Assembly: GCA_028717785.1 (NCBI GenBank)
Contig: JAQUND010000007.1
Coordinates: 10,117 to 74,116, forward strand
DNA from: Candidatus Nanoarchaeia archaeon
GTDB taxonomy: Archaea > Nanoarchaeota > Nanoarchaeia > SCGC-AAA011-G17 > JAFCDX01
Length of the DNA: 64,000 bases
Direction of reading: 5' to 3'
Part shown: piece after piece, positions 40,520 through 49,782 of the stretch
Layout: every line of letters begins with the position of its first letter
How positions within the stretch are numbered: position 1 is the stretch's first letter
The notes under the pieces: model-generated
Databases searched by the model: none
Seen by the model: only the letters and a program-made list of their open reading frames with translations
What the model was told of the DNA's origin: nothing
Position numbers and translations under genes: made by a program

Positions 40520-42913
40520 TTAATTGTCTGTTCCTTTTGAGTCTTTCATATTCATTATAGGTTTAAGTCTGTCGATAATATTTGCAGTTGGACCTATAGC
40601 TTCTTCAATAATCATGGGGTTTTTATAAGCATTGGGCGCTTCATCAAGTGTCGACATGTTCACAGATGTCGAAAAAATCCCTTCCATTTGAGTTTCAAAA
40701 TCATTTAGTTTCAAAGTTTTTTTTGCTTGAGCACGTGACATGAAACGCCCAGCACCATGGGGTGCTGAAAAGTTCCACTCAGTGTTTGATTTCCCAGTAC
40801 AGACAAGAATACCATCTCGCATATTAAAAGGAATTATCATTCTTTCATTTTCATAGGACCTGATGGCACCTTTTCTGATTATGAAATCTTCAAAATCAAT
40901 AAAATTATGCACAGTTTCAATTGTGTCAATAGGCTCTATTTTGAGAATCTCAATTATCTTTCGGGAAATCAGCTCTCTATTTGTTTGTGCATAAATTTGC
41001 GCAAAAACCATATCAAAAAGATAAGCTTGTGCATCTTCTTCTTCAAGATAACAAAGGTCATCAGAAAAATTCAAAGTTACCGGAGCCTTTTCTTTTATAG
41101 TTTTTATTGCATCAAAAAGTTCTTTGCCTTTAAGAGTAAGTTTGAGATTTGCAATTTCTGTTTTTCTGTCGTCTCTCCCAGTTCTTTTCAGTTTTTTGAC
41201 GGCAATATCTTGCCAATATTCGCAGATACATTTTCCAAAATTTCGAGAACCTGTATGAATAGTGAGCCAATAATGATTGTTGGTCGAAAGACCGAGCTCA
41301 ATAAAATGATTTCCACCACCCAAAGAACAAAGACTTTTGATTGCTCTTCCAAGATCGCAACCAATTGATTTGCATTTTTGTTCAAACCAGGGAAAATCAA
41401 AATGAGGCAAAGAAATTCGAGTATTGAATTTTTCTTGATAAGAAACAGCAAATTTTTGAGCTGCTACATTGGTTTGTTTCCATGGGAATTCTTTAACAAA
41501 ATCAATAACAGATTTTTCGTTAATATCAAAGCCAAATGGGATTCTTTGACGAATTTTGTGATCAAGTTCTTGTAATGGTAAAGATAAATTTGAACCAATG
41601 TTGAATGTTCTCATACCGCAATTATGAACAAAAACTCCTGCAGATAATGCAAAATTACTATGTTCTTCGACTCGTAAACAATAAACTTTAGTGGGTTCAC
41701 AAGAAATTGTTTCAATAGATTTAATTTTATGGTTTTTGATTTGTTTGAATTCTTGAAATGTAAGCCCCTCATGTTTTTTTCTATGAGCATTTACTGCAAT
41801 TGGACTTGTAATTTTTTTATTACAGATCGGGCAAATATAAGTTCTATGTGCAATTTCTTTTGATTTTTCTTTTCCTTTAATAGACTTATTATATCTAACA
41901 AATGATACTTTTCCTCTTTGTCCTGCTGTTTTTGATTGTTCTTTAAATTTTTCTGTCTGACAATATACTCTAAAATTTTCTGCTGAAGCAGCATTTCTCT
42001 TTTTTTGAAATTCAGAGTTTTTACTTAATTTTTTCATTTTTTTAGATGACATTTTTCGAAACTTGTCATAATGTCTTTGCCAAGAGATTTTCCAACCTGA
42101 CTTACCTTGTTTATTTAATTCAGAAGCATGATCAGCATGTATTTTCCAATGTGTAAGCCAGGAAACTCTTTCTAAATTGGTTGGGTTATTGTCAAATTTA
42201 TTGAAATTTTTGTGATGTCTAACAAATATTTTTAATGAATTTTGTACATTTTTTCTTGTGTTATAATCGTCTGCTAAACAATGAACATAATCATATTTAT
42301 TAGTTTTAGGATTATAGACAACTAAATAATCCGTGTTTTTTAAATAATTTGATTTTGTTGAAATATTTTTTACTTGTTTTGCCTTTTTAATATAGAGAGG
42401 AAATAAAGAAACTCCTGCTTCAAGATTTTTTGCTTCTATTTCTTTTTGGTTTAATAAAAAGAAGATATGATCTTCAGTACAATAAATAATTTCGTCATTA
42501 TCAAGAATAATTTTGACTAATTTTGTGACAATTTTTGTGAAAAATATAGATAAAATTTTTGTAATAATGATATTTCCAAGAGGATCTTTTGCAAAGCAAA
42601 AGTTTTCTTTTCCTTCTTCTTGTTCTTTGATGAGATCCAAGAAGTTCAATTTTCTGTTATCTGCAAGTTCTACTTTAGTTTCTCCAATGAAACAACCAAT
42701 ATCCACGCCGATTACATTAGGAATGATTTTTTCTGTCATTGGCATTGTGAAACCTACGACAGAGCCTTTTCCAGCATGTGTATCGGGCATGATTGCTATA
42801 GGATTTGTAAAAACAGGATGATTAAGAAAGCCTATAATTTGTGAAGTACAGGCTTCCTCAACGTAATCAATCATAATTTTTGCTGTCGTATATTTACCAT
42901 TCATTTCATACAT
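40520..42913 (-). CDS. rtcB: RtcB RNA-splicing ligase precursor with intein, 797 aa
   Basis: Exteins (439 aa) carry RtcB signatures: PDTHAGKGSVVGFT, NVIGVDIG|CGMRTF, GGGNHFIELG, HTGSRNFGK and SAPHGAGRFMSR with the guanylylated His. RtcB joins 2',3'-cyclic phosphate or 3'-phosphate RNA ends to 5'-OH ends with GTP and Mn2+, as in tRNA splicing and repair. The intein splits GVDIG and the metal-binding Cys of CGM, the same point used by the Pyrococcus RtcB intein as I recall it. SD AAGGAAGCTCT is upstream. No archease gene was seen in this window. Confidence 0.93.
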   Translation of the reverse strand: MYEMNGKYTTAKIMIDYVEEACTSQIIGFLNHPVFTNPIAIMPDTHAGKGSVVGFTMPMTEKIIPNVIGVDIGCFIGETKVELADNRKLNFLDLIKEQEEGKENFCFAKDPLGNIIITKILSIFFTKIVTKLVKIILDNDEIIYCTEDHIFFLLNQKEIEAKNLEAGVSLFPLYIKKAKQVKNISTKSNYLKNTDYLVVYNPKTNKYDYVHCLADDYNTRKNVQNSLKIFVRHHKNFNKFDNNPTNLERVSWLTHWKIHADHASELNKQGKSGWKISWQRHYDKFRKMSSKKMKKLSKNSEFQKKRNAASAENFRVYCQTEKFKEQSKTAGQRGKVSFVRYNKSIKGKEKSKEIAHRTYICPICNKKITSPIAVNAHRKKHEGLTFQEFKQIKNHKIKSIETISCEPTKVYCLRVEEHSNFALSAGVFVHNCGMRTFNIGSNLSLPLQELDHKIRQRIPFGFDINEKSVIDFVKEFPWKQTNVAAQKFAVSYQEKFNTRISLPHFDFPWFEQKCKSIGCDLGRAIKSLCSLGGGNHFIELGLSTNNHYWLTIHTGSRNFGKCICEYWQDIAVKKLKRTGRDDRKTEIANLKLTLKGKELFDAIKTIKEKAPVTLNFSDDLCYLEEEDAQAYLFDMVFAQIYAQTNRELISRKIIEILKIEPIDTIETVHNFIDFEDFIIRKGAIRSYENERMIIPFNMRDGILVCTGKSNTEWNFSAPHGAGRFMSRAQAKKTLKLNDFETQMEGIFSTSVNMSTLDEAPNAYKNPMIIEEAIGPTANIIDRLKPIMNMKDSKGTDN
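41621..42694 (-). mobile_element. intein with HNH homing endonuclease inside rtcB, 358 aa
   Basis: Begins with Cys (CFIGETKVEL), has block B TEDH, and ends VFVHN before the extein Cys: a class 1 intein. The insert carries an HNH region (VRHHKNFNKFDNNPTNLERVSWLTHWKIHADH is split by me as HH...NN...H...H) and a C2H2 finger (CPIC...HRKKH) for DNA recognition. Splicing residues look intact. Confidence 0.88.
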
Positions 42914-43086
42914 AGAGCTTCCTTCATTGCTTCGAAAGCATCAGAACTACATTCTTTACAGTCTTTTCTTTTAGGATCATATTTCCTGTTTTTACAAGCT
43001 TTAGGTTCTCCGCATGTTGCAGATGCTCTATTACAATTTTCTAATCTTAGCATTGCTTTTGATTTGAATTTTAGAAAAGTATTCAT
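42901..43086 (-). CDS. Cys-rich small protein, 61 aa
   Basis: Seven Cys, including CKNRK and CKECSSD; metal binding is likely. Overlaps the rtcB start by 13 nt, so translationally linked to it. Confidence 0.6.
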   Translation of the reverse strand: MNTFLKFKSKAMLRLENCNRASATCGEPKACKNRKYDPKRKDCKECSSDAFEAMKEALCMK

Positions 43087-43106
43087 ACTTTCTATGTCGT
43101 AAGCAA

Positions 43107-43556
43107 TTAATGAACTGCCATTTGTTTTCTTAAAATTTCTCGTGTTTCCATTAAAATTTTACCAAGCATGTTTTTGCCCGTACCACTACTTCCACAGCCC
43201 CAATAAGAATCAATATGTGAGTCTTCAATAATTTCTTCATCACCAGTGCCAAGTAGAAGAGCTTTTAGTTCAGGATAAGTAGAAAATTTAGCAAGAACAC
43301 ATTTTCTCATTACATCGTCTTTTATTGATTCCCAATCTTTTCTTAAAGGTATGGATCTATCTCTACCTAATTCTGCAGCTTCTCTTGGTGTTGCTGCATT
43401 TGCAATCATTTCAAAACGTACTGTATTTACATATTTTTGTGCTTGAAAATAATGTTCTGTAGTTTTCCAAGTATAGCCATCAAGTTTGAATGTATGGCGA
43501 GAAAAATTCGAAAACGCACCAAAAGGTTCTTTAATTTTATAGAATTTGATAGGCAT
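43107..43556 (-). CDS. NADAR/YbiA-like N-glycosidase, 149 aa
   Basis: GGAGAAGTTCAA precedes ATG. Typical NADAR order: FYKIKEPFGAFSNFSRHTF, TTEHYFQAQKY, AATPREAAELGRDR, MRKCVLAKF, and the end SYWGCGSSGTGKNMLGKILMETR. Members hydrolyse riboflavin intermediates or remove ADP-ribose from guanine in DNA/RNA. In a genome with a PARP gene the second role is attractive. Length is normal. Confidence 0.85.
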   Translation of the reverse strand: MPIKFYKIKEPFGAFSNFSRHTFKLDGYTWKTTEHYFQAQKYVNTVRFEMIANAATPREAAELGRDRSIPLRKDWESIKDDVMRKCVLAKFSTYPELKALLLGTGDEEIIEDSHIDSYWGCGSSGTGKNMLGKILMETREILRKQMAVH

Positions 43557-43573
43557 TTGAACTTCTCCAATGA

Positions 43574-43816
43574 TTATTGTGTTGATTTTACTGCTTCAGG
43601 TTCTTCTGAAATTGATGAGACAGTAGCTTCTGTGTCTTTCAATAGTCTGGCATATACGCCCTTGCCAACATAGACTACAGATCCTGCCTTGATATTAATT
43701 TTAGTTTCTTTGGCATCCTTTCCTGCGACTTCTTTGAAGATGCTATTGATGCCTTTCCCTAAAAGATCCATGCATTCATCAAGTTTTTCGAAAGCTTTTT
43801 CAAAATGCGTGTTCAC
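43574..43816 (-). CDS. hypothetical protein, 80 aa
   Basis: GTG start after AAGGAGGCTCGA. Helical N-terminus, then a strand-rich part. No recognised family. Confidence 0.65.
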   Translation of the reverse strand: MNTHFEKAFEKLDECMDLLGKGINSIFKEVAGKDAKETKINIKAGSVVYVGKGVYARLLKDTEATVSSISEEPEAVKSTQ

Positions 43817-43972
43817 TCGAGCCTCCTTAGATAAATTAATTGTTTTTAGTCATAATGCCTTATTGGTATTATATTTGAATATGCTAGACTGTGTTCTAGT
43901 ATGGTTCATGTAATTAACTTATATACTTTTTATTTATTTTCAAGTTGCTTGTAAAAAGATAAAAAGGATTAT

Positions 43973-44215
43973 ATGCAAATAACGCCAAGATTACAAACTG
44001 AAATAGTAGAATATTTGTGGCAAGAAATGAATAATTTACCTAAAGGGCCACAATTAACAAACGAATCAAACAAAAATGATGTTATAGCAGCTGCAATGTC
44101 GAGAGGTGTTAGATTAGGTATGAGTAGAGCAATTACAATAATCAATTATTGGAATAAGCCGAATAAAGGTAAAGTTCATGCAAGATTAAACAGTTCACAA
44201 GAAATTGAAGGGTAA
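43973..44215 (+). CDS. hypothetical protein, 80 aa
   Basis: AAAAAGGATTAT then ATG. Helical small protein; no recognised family. First of a plus-strand run. Confidence 0.65.
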   Translation: MQITPRLQTEIVEYLWQEMNNLPKGPQLTNESNKNDVIAAAMSRGVRLGMSRAITIINYWNKPNKGKVHARLNSSQEIEG

Positions 44216-44216
44216 T

Positions 44217-44711
44217 ATGGGAAAATACATCTGGTGGGTAGTAACTCTATCTTTGACTATTTTAGTTTATTGCGATAAAATTTTTGATATGAAAGCTTGG
44301 TATGTCGATAATTTAGTAAAAATGTTTTTCGTCTATAATGTTCTTATGGCATCATTAACGTTTTTAATGGTCATTTTACTTAGTTATCTATCCAGACATA
44401 TAGAGTCGATTACAACCAGTCATGAAAAAACTTTAAATTTATCTAAAGAATTTGAAAAACCGCTTTTCCAAATTTCAAAAGTTATTTCTGTTTTAGTGAC
44501 AGTTTTTTATGGAGTTACTGGGTGTTGGTGGTTTTTTACTTTTAGTTGTATTCAAATTTGTTCTATTCTTATTATGACTCAACAAACAAAAGATATAGTA
44601 AAGTCATATAAAGCAGCCCATCCAGAAGCTAAGATGCCAGAAACAGATGAACCCGAAAAAAAGAAAAAAGTCGACAAGAAAGCAAAATTTAAGTTTTTGA
44701 AGGAAACATGA
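44217..44711 (+). CDS. membrane protein with cytoplasmic Lys-rich tail, 164 aa
   Basis: About four hydrophobic helices (7-22, 38-62, 95-125) and a C-terminal tail of Glu/Lys repeats. Start 44217 immediately after the previous stop. Stop overlaps the next ATG. Confidence 0.65.
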   Translation: MGKYIWWVVTLSLTILVYCDKIFDMKAWYVDNLVKMFFVYNVLMASLTFLMVILLSYLSRHIESITTSHEKTLNLSKEFEKPLFQISKVISVLVTVFYGVTGCWWFFTFSCIQICSILIMTQQTKDIVKSYKAAHPEAKMPETDEPEKKKKVDKKAKFKFLKET

Positions 44712-45040
44712 ATAATAAAATTAATTTTATTTCAGATATTGAAGTTGAACCCGTAGAATTCATAAAAAAACTTACAAACGAATATACACAAGTCGTAAGA
44801 AGTTTAGACGTTCATCTAAATTCTCGTAGGGTTCTTTCTAAGAAATGGGATGATATAGTTGATGATCCGGAATATGTTCTTATTGAAGACAATGGGAGTT
44901 TTAAAATAAGAGCAAAAACTGACAGGATCATTCTTGTGACAGTCGATAACAAAGAATTGGCAGAAAATATTATTATTCTTATGAATCTTGCTTTTAGAGA
45001 AGGCGCAAAACAGATTATACGTGTCCTTGAAACGTTATAG
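44708..45040 (+). CDS. hypothetical protein, 110 aa
   Basis: Coupled by ATGA to the membrane protein. Alpha/beta, acidic; no recognised family. Confidence 0.65.
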   Translation: MNNKINFISDIEVEPVEFIKKLTNEYTQVVRSLDVHLNSRRVLSKKWDDIVDDPEYVLIEDNGSFKIRAKTDRIILVTVDNKELAENIIILMNLAFREGAKQIIRVLETL

Positions 45041-45094
45041 GTAGTTTAACTTTTAACTAACGATATGAGTTATTGCAACATAGGGAGGTTCTCA

Positions 45095-45304
45095 ATGGAA
45101 GTTATTCTATGTCCGAAATCAAGAAACTTAGTTGATAAGGACGTATGTGTTGCTTTGCAAAATTTATCGAAGCCTATGGCAGAAATCTTTGCCAGGAAAA
45201 TTTGTAAAACCGTAAACGGGTGTCCTCATGAAGGTTTATGTACTGCTTTTGAATCAGGCTGGATGGCAGTCGGAGAATTTGTCTCTTCAATGAAAGAAGA
45301 ATAA
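45095..45304 (+). CDS. hypothetical Cys-containing protein, 69 aa
   Basis: Start 45095 after GGGAGGTTCTCA. Cys at CKTVNGCPHEGLC may bind metal. Overlaps next start by one base. Confidence 0.6.
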   Translation: MEVILCPKSRNLVDKDVCVALQNLSKPMAEIFARKICKTVNGCPHEGLCTAFESGWMAVGEFVSSMKEE

Positions 45305-45492
45305 TGAATTGCCCTATAAAAGATTGTGTCTTACATAAAGATTGCGAGATTTTAGAAATCATTAGAAAAGCGCCTAAAAATGCTGCATCTTGTTCTTATT
45401 TTAAAAGCCAAGCTCAGGTTGATAAAAAGAAAAGAAAACAAGAAAAACATGCTGCTGATTTAGAGGCAGCAAAGAAAAGAAAGAAGAAATAA
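45304..45492 (+). CDS. basic Cys-containing protein, 62 aa
   Basis: TAATG junction with previous gene. CPIKDCVLHKDC at the N-terminus and a Lys-rich helical tail. Could be a small nucleic-acid binder. Confidence 0.55.
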   Translation: MNCPIKDCVLHKDCEILEIIRKAPKNAASCSYFKSQAQVDKKKRKQEKHAADLEAAKKRKKK

Positions 45493-45525
45493 TTTTTGTA
45501 TTGATTTTATCTCTTTCTTTTTTTC

Positions 45526-45852
45526 ATGGAAGATGCACCTAAAAAATATGACCCAAATGATGATCCTACTTCTAAAGAGTATCTGTCTCTACATTCTGCT
45601 CCCTGGTTGACAAAACATGTAGCTTCGCTTCTTGCTATTTTTGCTTTATTTCTGACATTTGGTCTTTTCTTTATTTTGATTTATTTTCCTTTGGACCCTG
45701 CAAAAAAAGATATTGCAATTTACATTTTGGGAGTCTTGTCAGCTATAATCACACAAATATTTTCTTTTTATTTTGGATCTTCAAAAGATTCAGAAGTTAA
45801 AAACAGAATGCTACATAGACAGATGTCAAAAAATAACGAAAAAAATGATTGA
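45526..45852 (+). CDS. two-helix membrane protein, 108 aa
   Basis: Acidic N-terminus, two hydrophobic helices (about 33-55 and 63-82) and a basic C-terminus: the topology of class II holins, but also of many small membrane proteins. No clear SD. Confidence 0.55.
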   Translation: MEDAPKKYDPNDDPTSKEYLSLHSAPWLTKHVASLLAIFALFLTFGLFFILIYFPLDPAKKDIAIYILGVLSAIITQIFSFYFGSSKDSEVKNRMLHRQMSKNNEKND

Positions 45853-45944
45853 CAAGTATTGTATATTTAGACTAAAGATTTACTAGATTAGATTTCCTTC
45901 CTTACTTATTAATTCAAAACAAATTTGCTTTTTAAGGAGGGAAT

Positions 45945-46361
45945 ATGGTATACTCATTTTTTCTTTTTTGTCTTGTAAAAAACAAACCAATAATCGATGA
46001 CCTAGAACTAAACACTGATATTGATTTGGATTACTCGCAATTCAAGTTGAAATGTCGTGTTGGGTCAGAAAAAATTGGACTCCCAATTATTTCTTATGCT
46101 GATCAGTTTTTTGCTGATATAAAACTTAAAGTTTATGACTATATGTCAAAAGAATTGAAAAAAGGAAAGACAAAAGATAATGTTCTTGTAACAACATTTA
46201 TAGCTAAAGACACAAGAATTGATTTATCAAGATTGATAAAAGGTGAGACTGTCGATGATTATCTTTTAGAGTTCGTTCAAAATTGTAATACGACAAGAGT
46301 TTTATATAGTCCAATTGTCATATATGACCATATAAAGAATGCTGAACAGCTTGTATTCTAA
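45945..46361 (+). CDS. hypothetical protein, 138 aa
   Basis: TTAAGGAGGGAAT then ATG. Alpha/beta with a charged middle; no recognised family. Confidence 0.7.
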   Translation: MVYSFFLFCLVKNKPIIDDLELNTDIDLDYSQFKLKCRVGSEKIGLPIISYADQFFADIKLKVYDYMSKELKKGKTKDNVLVTTFIAKDTRIDLSRLIKGETVDDYLLEFVQNCNTTRVLYSPIVIYDHIKNAEQLVF

Positions 46362-46411
46362 CTCTTTTTTCTTGTTTTTATAAAACATAGAAAGAAAAAG
46401 GAGATTCAAAA

Positions 46412-47005
46412 ATGGATGTTATAAGCGTTGATCTTAGTAAGAAAGAAAAATCTTTTGCTCACTGGTTAGCTAAAGTTTTGAATTCTCTTGACAAAAAATC
46501 TGTTGACGAAATGAAGGAAATGATTTCTAAATCAAGAGATGAAGGAGTAAATGTTAGTGAACAATATTTAGAAAATGTAATTACGACAATTGATAGTTTT
46601 AGTGGTAATAAGAATAAAGTTTTGAAATATCTTGGCAATATAATGCTTAAAGGTGCTGATCTTGGAGTTATTTCTTCGATCGAATTAATGGCTAAAGTTG
46701 CTGAGTATTACGGTTCAATGGATGAATTCATAGTTGATTTTACAATTAGAGAATCTGCTTTAATAAAATCTTCTGATTTGGTTTCTAATTTGAAAGAAAC
46801 TTGGGAAAAAGCAAATGGTGACATAAATACATTTTCAAAACGCGTAATGCCATTTATTGAAAATTATTTGACAAGAAGAAATTCTGCTGCAGATATTAAT
46901 GAAATGCGAAAAGCACTTACACAAGCAACAGAAGGTGCTATACGTTTAGTTAATCGAAATGATGTTTGGTCAGTAACTGAAATTAAAGAACCTGCTATAG
47001 CATAA
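46412..47005 (+). CDS. hypothetical helical protein, 197 aa
   Basis: AAAAGGAGATTCAAAA then ATG. Entirely helical. Converges with the next minus-strand gene, overlapping 11 nt at the ends. Confidence 0.7.
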   Translation: MDVISVDLSKKEKSFAHWLAKVLNSLDKKSVDEMKEMISKSRDEGVNVSEQYLENVITTIDSFSGNKNKVLKYLGNIMLKGADLGVISSIELMAKVAEYYGSMDEFIVDFTIRESALIKSSDLVSNLKETWEKANGDINTFSKRVMPFIENYLTRRNSAADINEMRKALTQATEGAIRLVNRNDVWSVTEIKEPAIA

Positions 47006-47462
47006 TTTCAATACATTCACGCTGGGGAATATCCGAAAGGGTAAGTTCCCCAGTAAAGAACTGCTCTGTTATTCTGTCAATATCTTCTTCTTTATAGTGG
47101 TCAAAATCCAGATAAAGTTCGTTTTTGTTTTTGATTGGATGTATTGTTCCGGTAACTTGGAATGCTGGGGGCATTATGACATCAGGGTCTTTGGAGTCAT
47201 ATTCACGACCATCCCAGATGAGAACCGAGATGTCCGGGTCAATCTCGTGGATTTTCTCGGCAGCTCCTTGGCCACGCATACCATTGAATGCGCGACCACT
47301 TACGTTCCACACATCCATATAAATACATAACTTTTTGAGTTTCCCAGTCTTTGCAAAGCCGATAATTTGTTCGAAGTTGTGTTCGTAAGTAGCAATATCA
47401 GAGCTCAAACTATTTTTGAGTTCTTCACATAGTTCCGGCATACCTGCTGTAAAAATATTCAT
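46995..47462 (-). CDS. receiver-like alpha/beta protein, 155 aa
   Basis: TAGGGAGGCAAT precedes ATG. Strands KKLCIYMDV and DISVLIWDGREY are spaced like a CheY-type fold, but the phosphorylation-site context is not clear. Confidence 0.5.
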   Translation of the reverse strand: MNIFTAGMPELCEELKNSLSSDIATYEHNFEQIIGFAKTGKLKKLCIYMDVWNVSGRAFNGMRGQGAAEKIHEIDPDISVLIWDGREYDSKDPDVIMPPAFQVTGTIHPIKNKNELYLDFDHYKEEDIDRITEQFFTGELTLSDIPQRECIEIML

Positions 47463-47496
47463 ATTGCCTCCCTATAAATTATATCACAATGACAAA

Positions 47497-47709
47497 TTAC
47501 AGATTGCCAAGTTTATAATCAATCCAAAGCTGTAAGACTGTATGTGGACAAAAGTAATTAGAACGAATTCGTTTTATGGTTTTTTGAGTATTGAACCCGG
47601 TATAAAGATACCAATGAAACCAAATATATTCAGAAGCAGCTAGAATGAAGAGGATAACTATGAGCCGCCATTTAAAATATAAATATTCGATTTTTTCGAA
47701 ACGATTCAT
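47497..47709 (-). CDS. small membrane protein, 70 aa
   Basis: Start 47709 after TGGAGGTACT. One hydrophobic helix rich in aromatic residues. Confidence 0.6.
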   Translation of the reverse strand: MNRFEKIEYLYFKWRLIVILFILAASEYIWFHWYLYTGFNTQKTIKRIRSNYFCPHTVLQLWIDYKLGNL

Positions 47710-47773
47710 AGTACCTCCATCGAGCAATTTCGAAAGAGACTTTTAATACTGCCAAAAAATATTTTGGGATTTA

Positions 47774-48382
47774 TTATGAAGGGATATCGCGTTGTTTAAA
47801 AGTGTTTGCCAAACGTACTTTTGTAATAAGTTTAGCAAATGAATCGTCATAAAGCATTCTTGTAGGTACCCAATTTGAAAATGTTTCATAACAAGGAGCA
47901 CACATAATACAAGAAGTTTTTTCTGATGTGACTCCCATAAGACGATCACCAAACATTTCTTGCTTTTTTGATTTTAAAAATTCATGGACATTAAAATTTT
48001 CTTCTTTGACACTTCGTATCATTCCCTCCATTGAAGCTTCTGTTTGTTTGTCAATATTTTTAAAAAGATCATCTCTTGATAAAGTTTCTAAACCACAAAT
48101 ACAGCATTTTTTCCCATTTTTCCATTTTTTGTCTTCCCACCCCCAAATATAATCGTTGTCAGGGAAAGGAAGAAATCCATGTAATAAATGTATTGCAAAA
48201 GGCTTTGATTTTTCTGTACAGAAAAGCGTCTCAAATTTTTCAAATTCTGGTGCTGTTAAGCGAGCAGGTTGCTGATATTGTTGTTTTATTTCTTGTTTGA
48301 GAGGTTCAGCAACAGCTGTTGTTTGTCTTTGTTCTTCTTTAGCTAATTTTGCTTTTATGAGAGCATCTTGTAGATTGTGCAT
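47774..48382 (-). CDS. zinc-binding hypothetical protein, 202 aa
   Basis: Two CxxC-type pairs (CCICG and CIMCAPC) flank a helical insert, suggesting a split zinc site. N-terminal 55 residues are a Gln/Lys-rich helix. Last gene of the large minus operon. Confidence 0.65.
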   Translation of the reverse strand: MHNLQDALIKAKLAKEEQRQTTAVAEPLKQEIKQQYQQPARLTAPEFEKFETLFCTEKSKPFAIHLLHGFLPFPDNDYIWGWEDKKWKNGKKCCICGLETLSRDDLFKNIDKQTEASMEGMIRSVKEENFNVHEFLKSKKQEMFGDRLMGVTSEKTSCIMCAPCYETFSNWVPTRMLYDDSFAKLITKVRLANTFKQRDIPS

Positions 48383-48388
48383 GTGGCC

Positions 48389-49123
48389 TCAAAATTGTGA
48401 GTCATGAAAAGCTTGCATATATTGTTCGGATAAATCTTCTTCTATTATATTAGGTGAAGGGTTTTGTTGTGCAAAAAGAATTGCTTCATCGATAATTGTG
48501 TCTAAAATAGGATTGTAACCATAAATAGCTTTCCAAATCATAAATGAGACGCGTTCGCAACCTGATGTACTATGACCCATAGACATTATACTATGTTTTG
48601 TCCAAGTCCATGCATTACGTTCAAAATGTAAAGAATAAAAATCTCCATAACCTAATGCAGCATTATGAGAGTTAAGAGAAGTCTTGATTAGAGTTGTATC
48701 TGCAGAACCTATCAATACAGAATATCTCCAAATACCATCAGAATCAACTACGGGTGTGTCATGAGATATCTGTCGCCACATTTCATTGACTCTTACTTTA
48801 TCTTTTTCAAATTCTCTAATACTTTTAAATGTTGCTCTTGTTGCTTCTTTTTTATTTGAAATTTTTGACATTCTTGCTATAGAAAAATCTTGTTGATGAT
48901 TAAAATGAACTGATATTGATAAATGATATTTTCTACCTATTTTATAAAGTTCTAAATGATATGGAAATGAATTTTTGAATTGTAGGGTTTTAATATCTGC
49001 ATAAAATCTACCAGGATCCGCGTGCCATTCGTCATCATAGCCTGTTCCACCATGACAGCACCAAAAATTCCTGACAAAGCTGTTATCGCGTGACCGCATA
49101 GCACATATTTTTAATTCAGTCAT
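48389..49123 (-). CDS. hypothetical protein, 244 aa
   Basis: Coupled by ATGA to the methyltransferase-like gene. Trp/His-rich alpha/beta protein; no recognised family. Confidence 0.7.
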   Translation of the reverse strand: MTELKICAMRSRDNSFVRNFWCCHGGTGYDDEWHADPGRFYADIKTLQFKNSFPYHLELYKIGRKYHLSISVHFNHQQDFSIARMSKISNKKEATRATFKSIREFEKDKVRVNEMWRQISHDTPVVDSDGIWRYSVLIGSADTTLIKTSLNSHNAALGYGDFYSLHFERNAWTWTKHSIMSMGHSTSGCERVSFMIWKAIYGYNPILDTIIDEAILFAQQNPSPNIIEEDLSEQYMQAFHDSQF

Positions 49124-49782
49124 ATAGACACCTTATCCCAAACATAAATTATGTTCTTGGTAGGCTCGACTGATCTACTATACAACCAAGGGAATTGGTA
49201 TGCCTTATGGGGTAAGTCAAGAATCTTTTTTTTATTATGCACTTTTTCATTGCCAATAATGATATATTGATCGACACGTTTTAAAATCCATCCTTCATCT
49301 ACACCATACATATTCCCACCACGGTCATGTTCTTGCATAGTGTATTTATGAGTAACCCAACACCCAAGTACTATTTTGGGTTTATATTTGTAGACTGCAT
49401 CTTTTGCAGTTATTTTTTCGACATCGTTTGGATATTTCACTGTCGGTTGACCCATCATACTGTAGTAGTTCTGTATTTGAGGGTCATCCATTAATTTAGA
49501 GTCTGTTGCTGGAATTTTCAAATATCTAGCAAGTGCTCCATGTCCGGCACCAATTTCGATCATTTTAGAAAGATCAAAATTGTCTTTTAACCAATTGGCT
49601 AATTCAATTGTCGGGAAACAATAGAAACCATACTTGTGTCCAAAAATAGCCAAATGGTTCGATGGTATTTGCGCCAATGTTTCTGCAGGCACAACTTGCA
49701 GTAATCCATTACACATCAGGATGTCATCTAAATAAGAGACATCCTGATTATTAAGAACTTTACAAGGTCCGAATAAATTCAT
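49120..49782 (-). CDS. SAM-dependent methyltransferase-like protein, 220 aa
   Basis: ATG 49782 forms a TAATG junction with the previous gene. Motif I is clear: MIEIGAGHGALARYL. A following acidic strand and IVLGCWVTHKY (motif IV position) fit a class I methyltransferase. Substrate unknown; RNA is plausible from the neighbours. Confidence 0.65.
   Translation of the reverse strand: MNLFGPCKVLNNQDVSYLDDILMCNGLLQVVPAETLAQIPSNHLAIFGHKYGFYCFPTIELANWLKDNFDLSKMIEIGAGHGALARYLKIPATDSKLMDDPQIQNYYSMMGQPTVKYPNDVEKITAKDAVYKYKPKIVLGCWVTHKYTMQEHDRGGNMYGVDEGWILKRVDQYIIIGNEKVHNKKKILDLPHKAYQFPWLYSRSVEPTKNIIYVWDKVSI

Noticed and set aside
45526..45852. Calling the two-helix protein a holin
   Set aside because: Topology alone fits; no endolysin or spanin gene is nearby.
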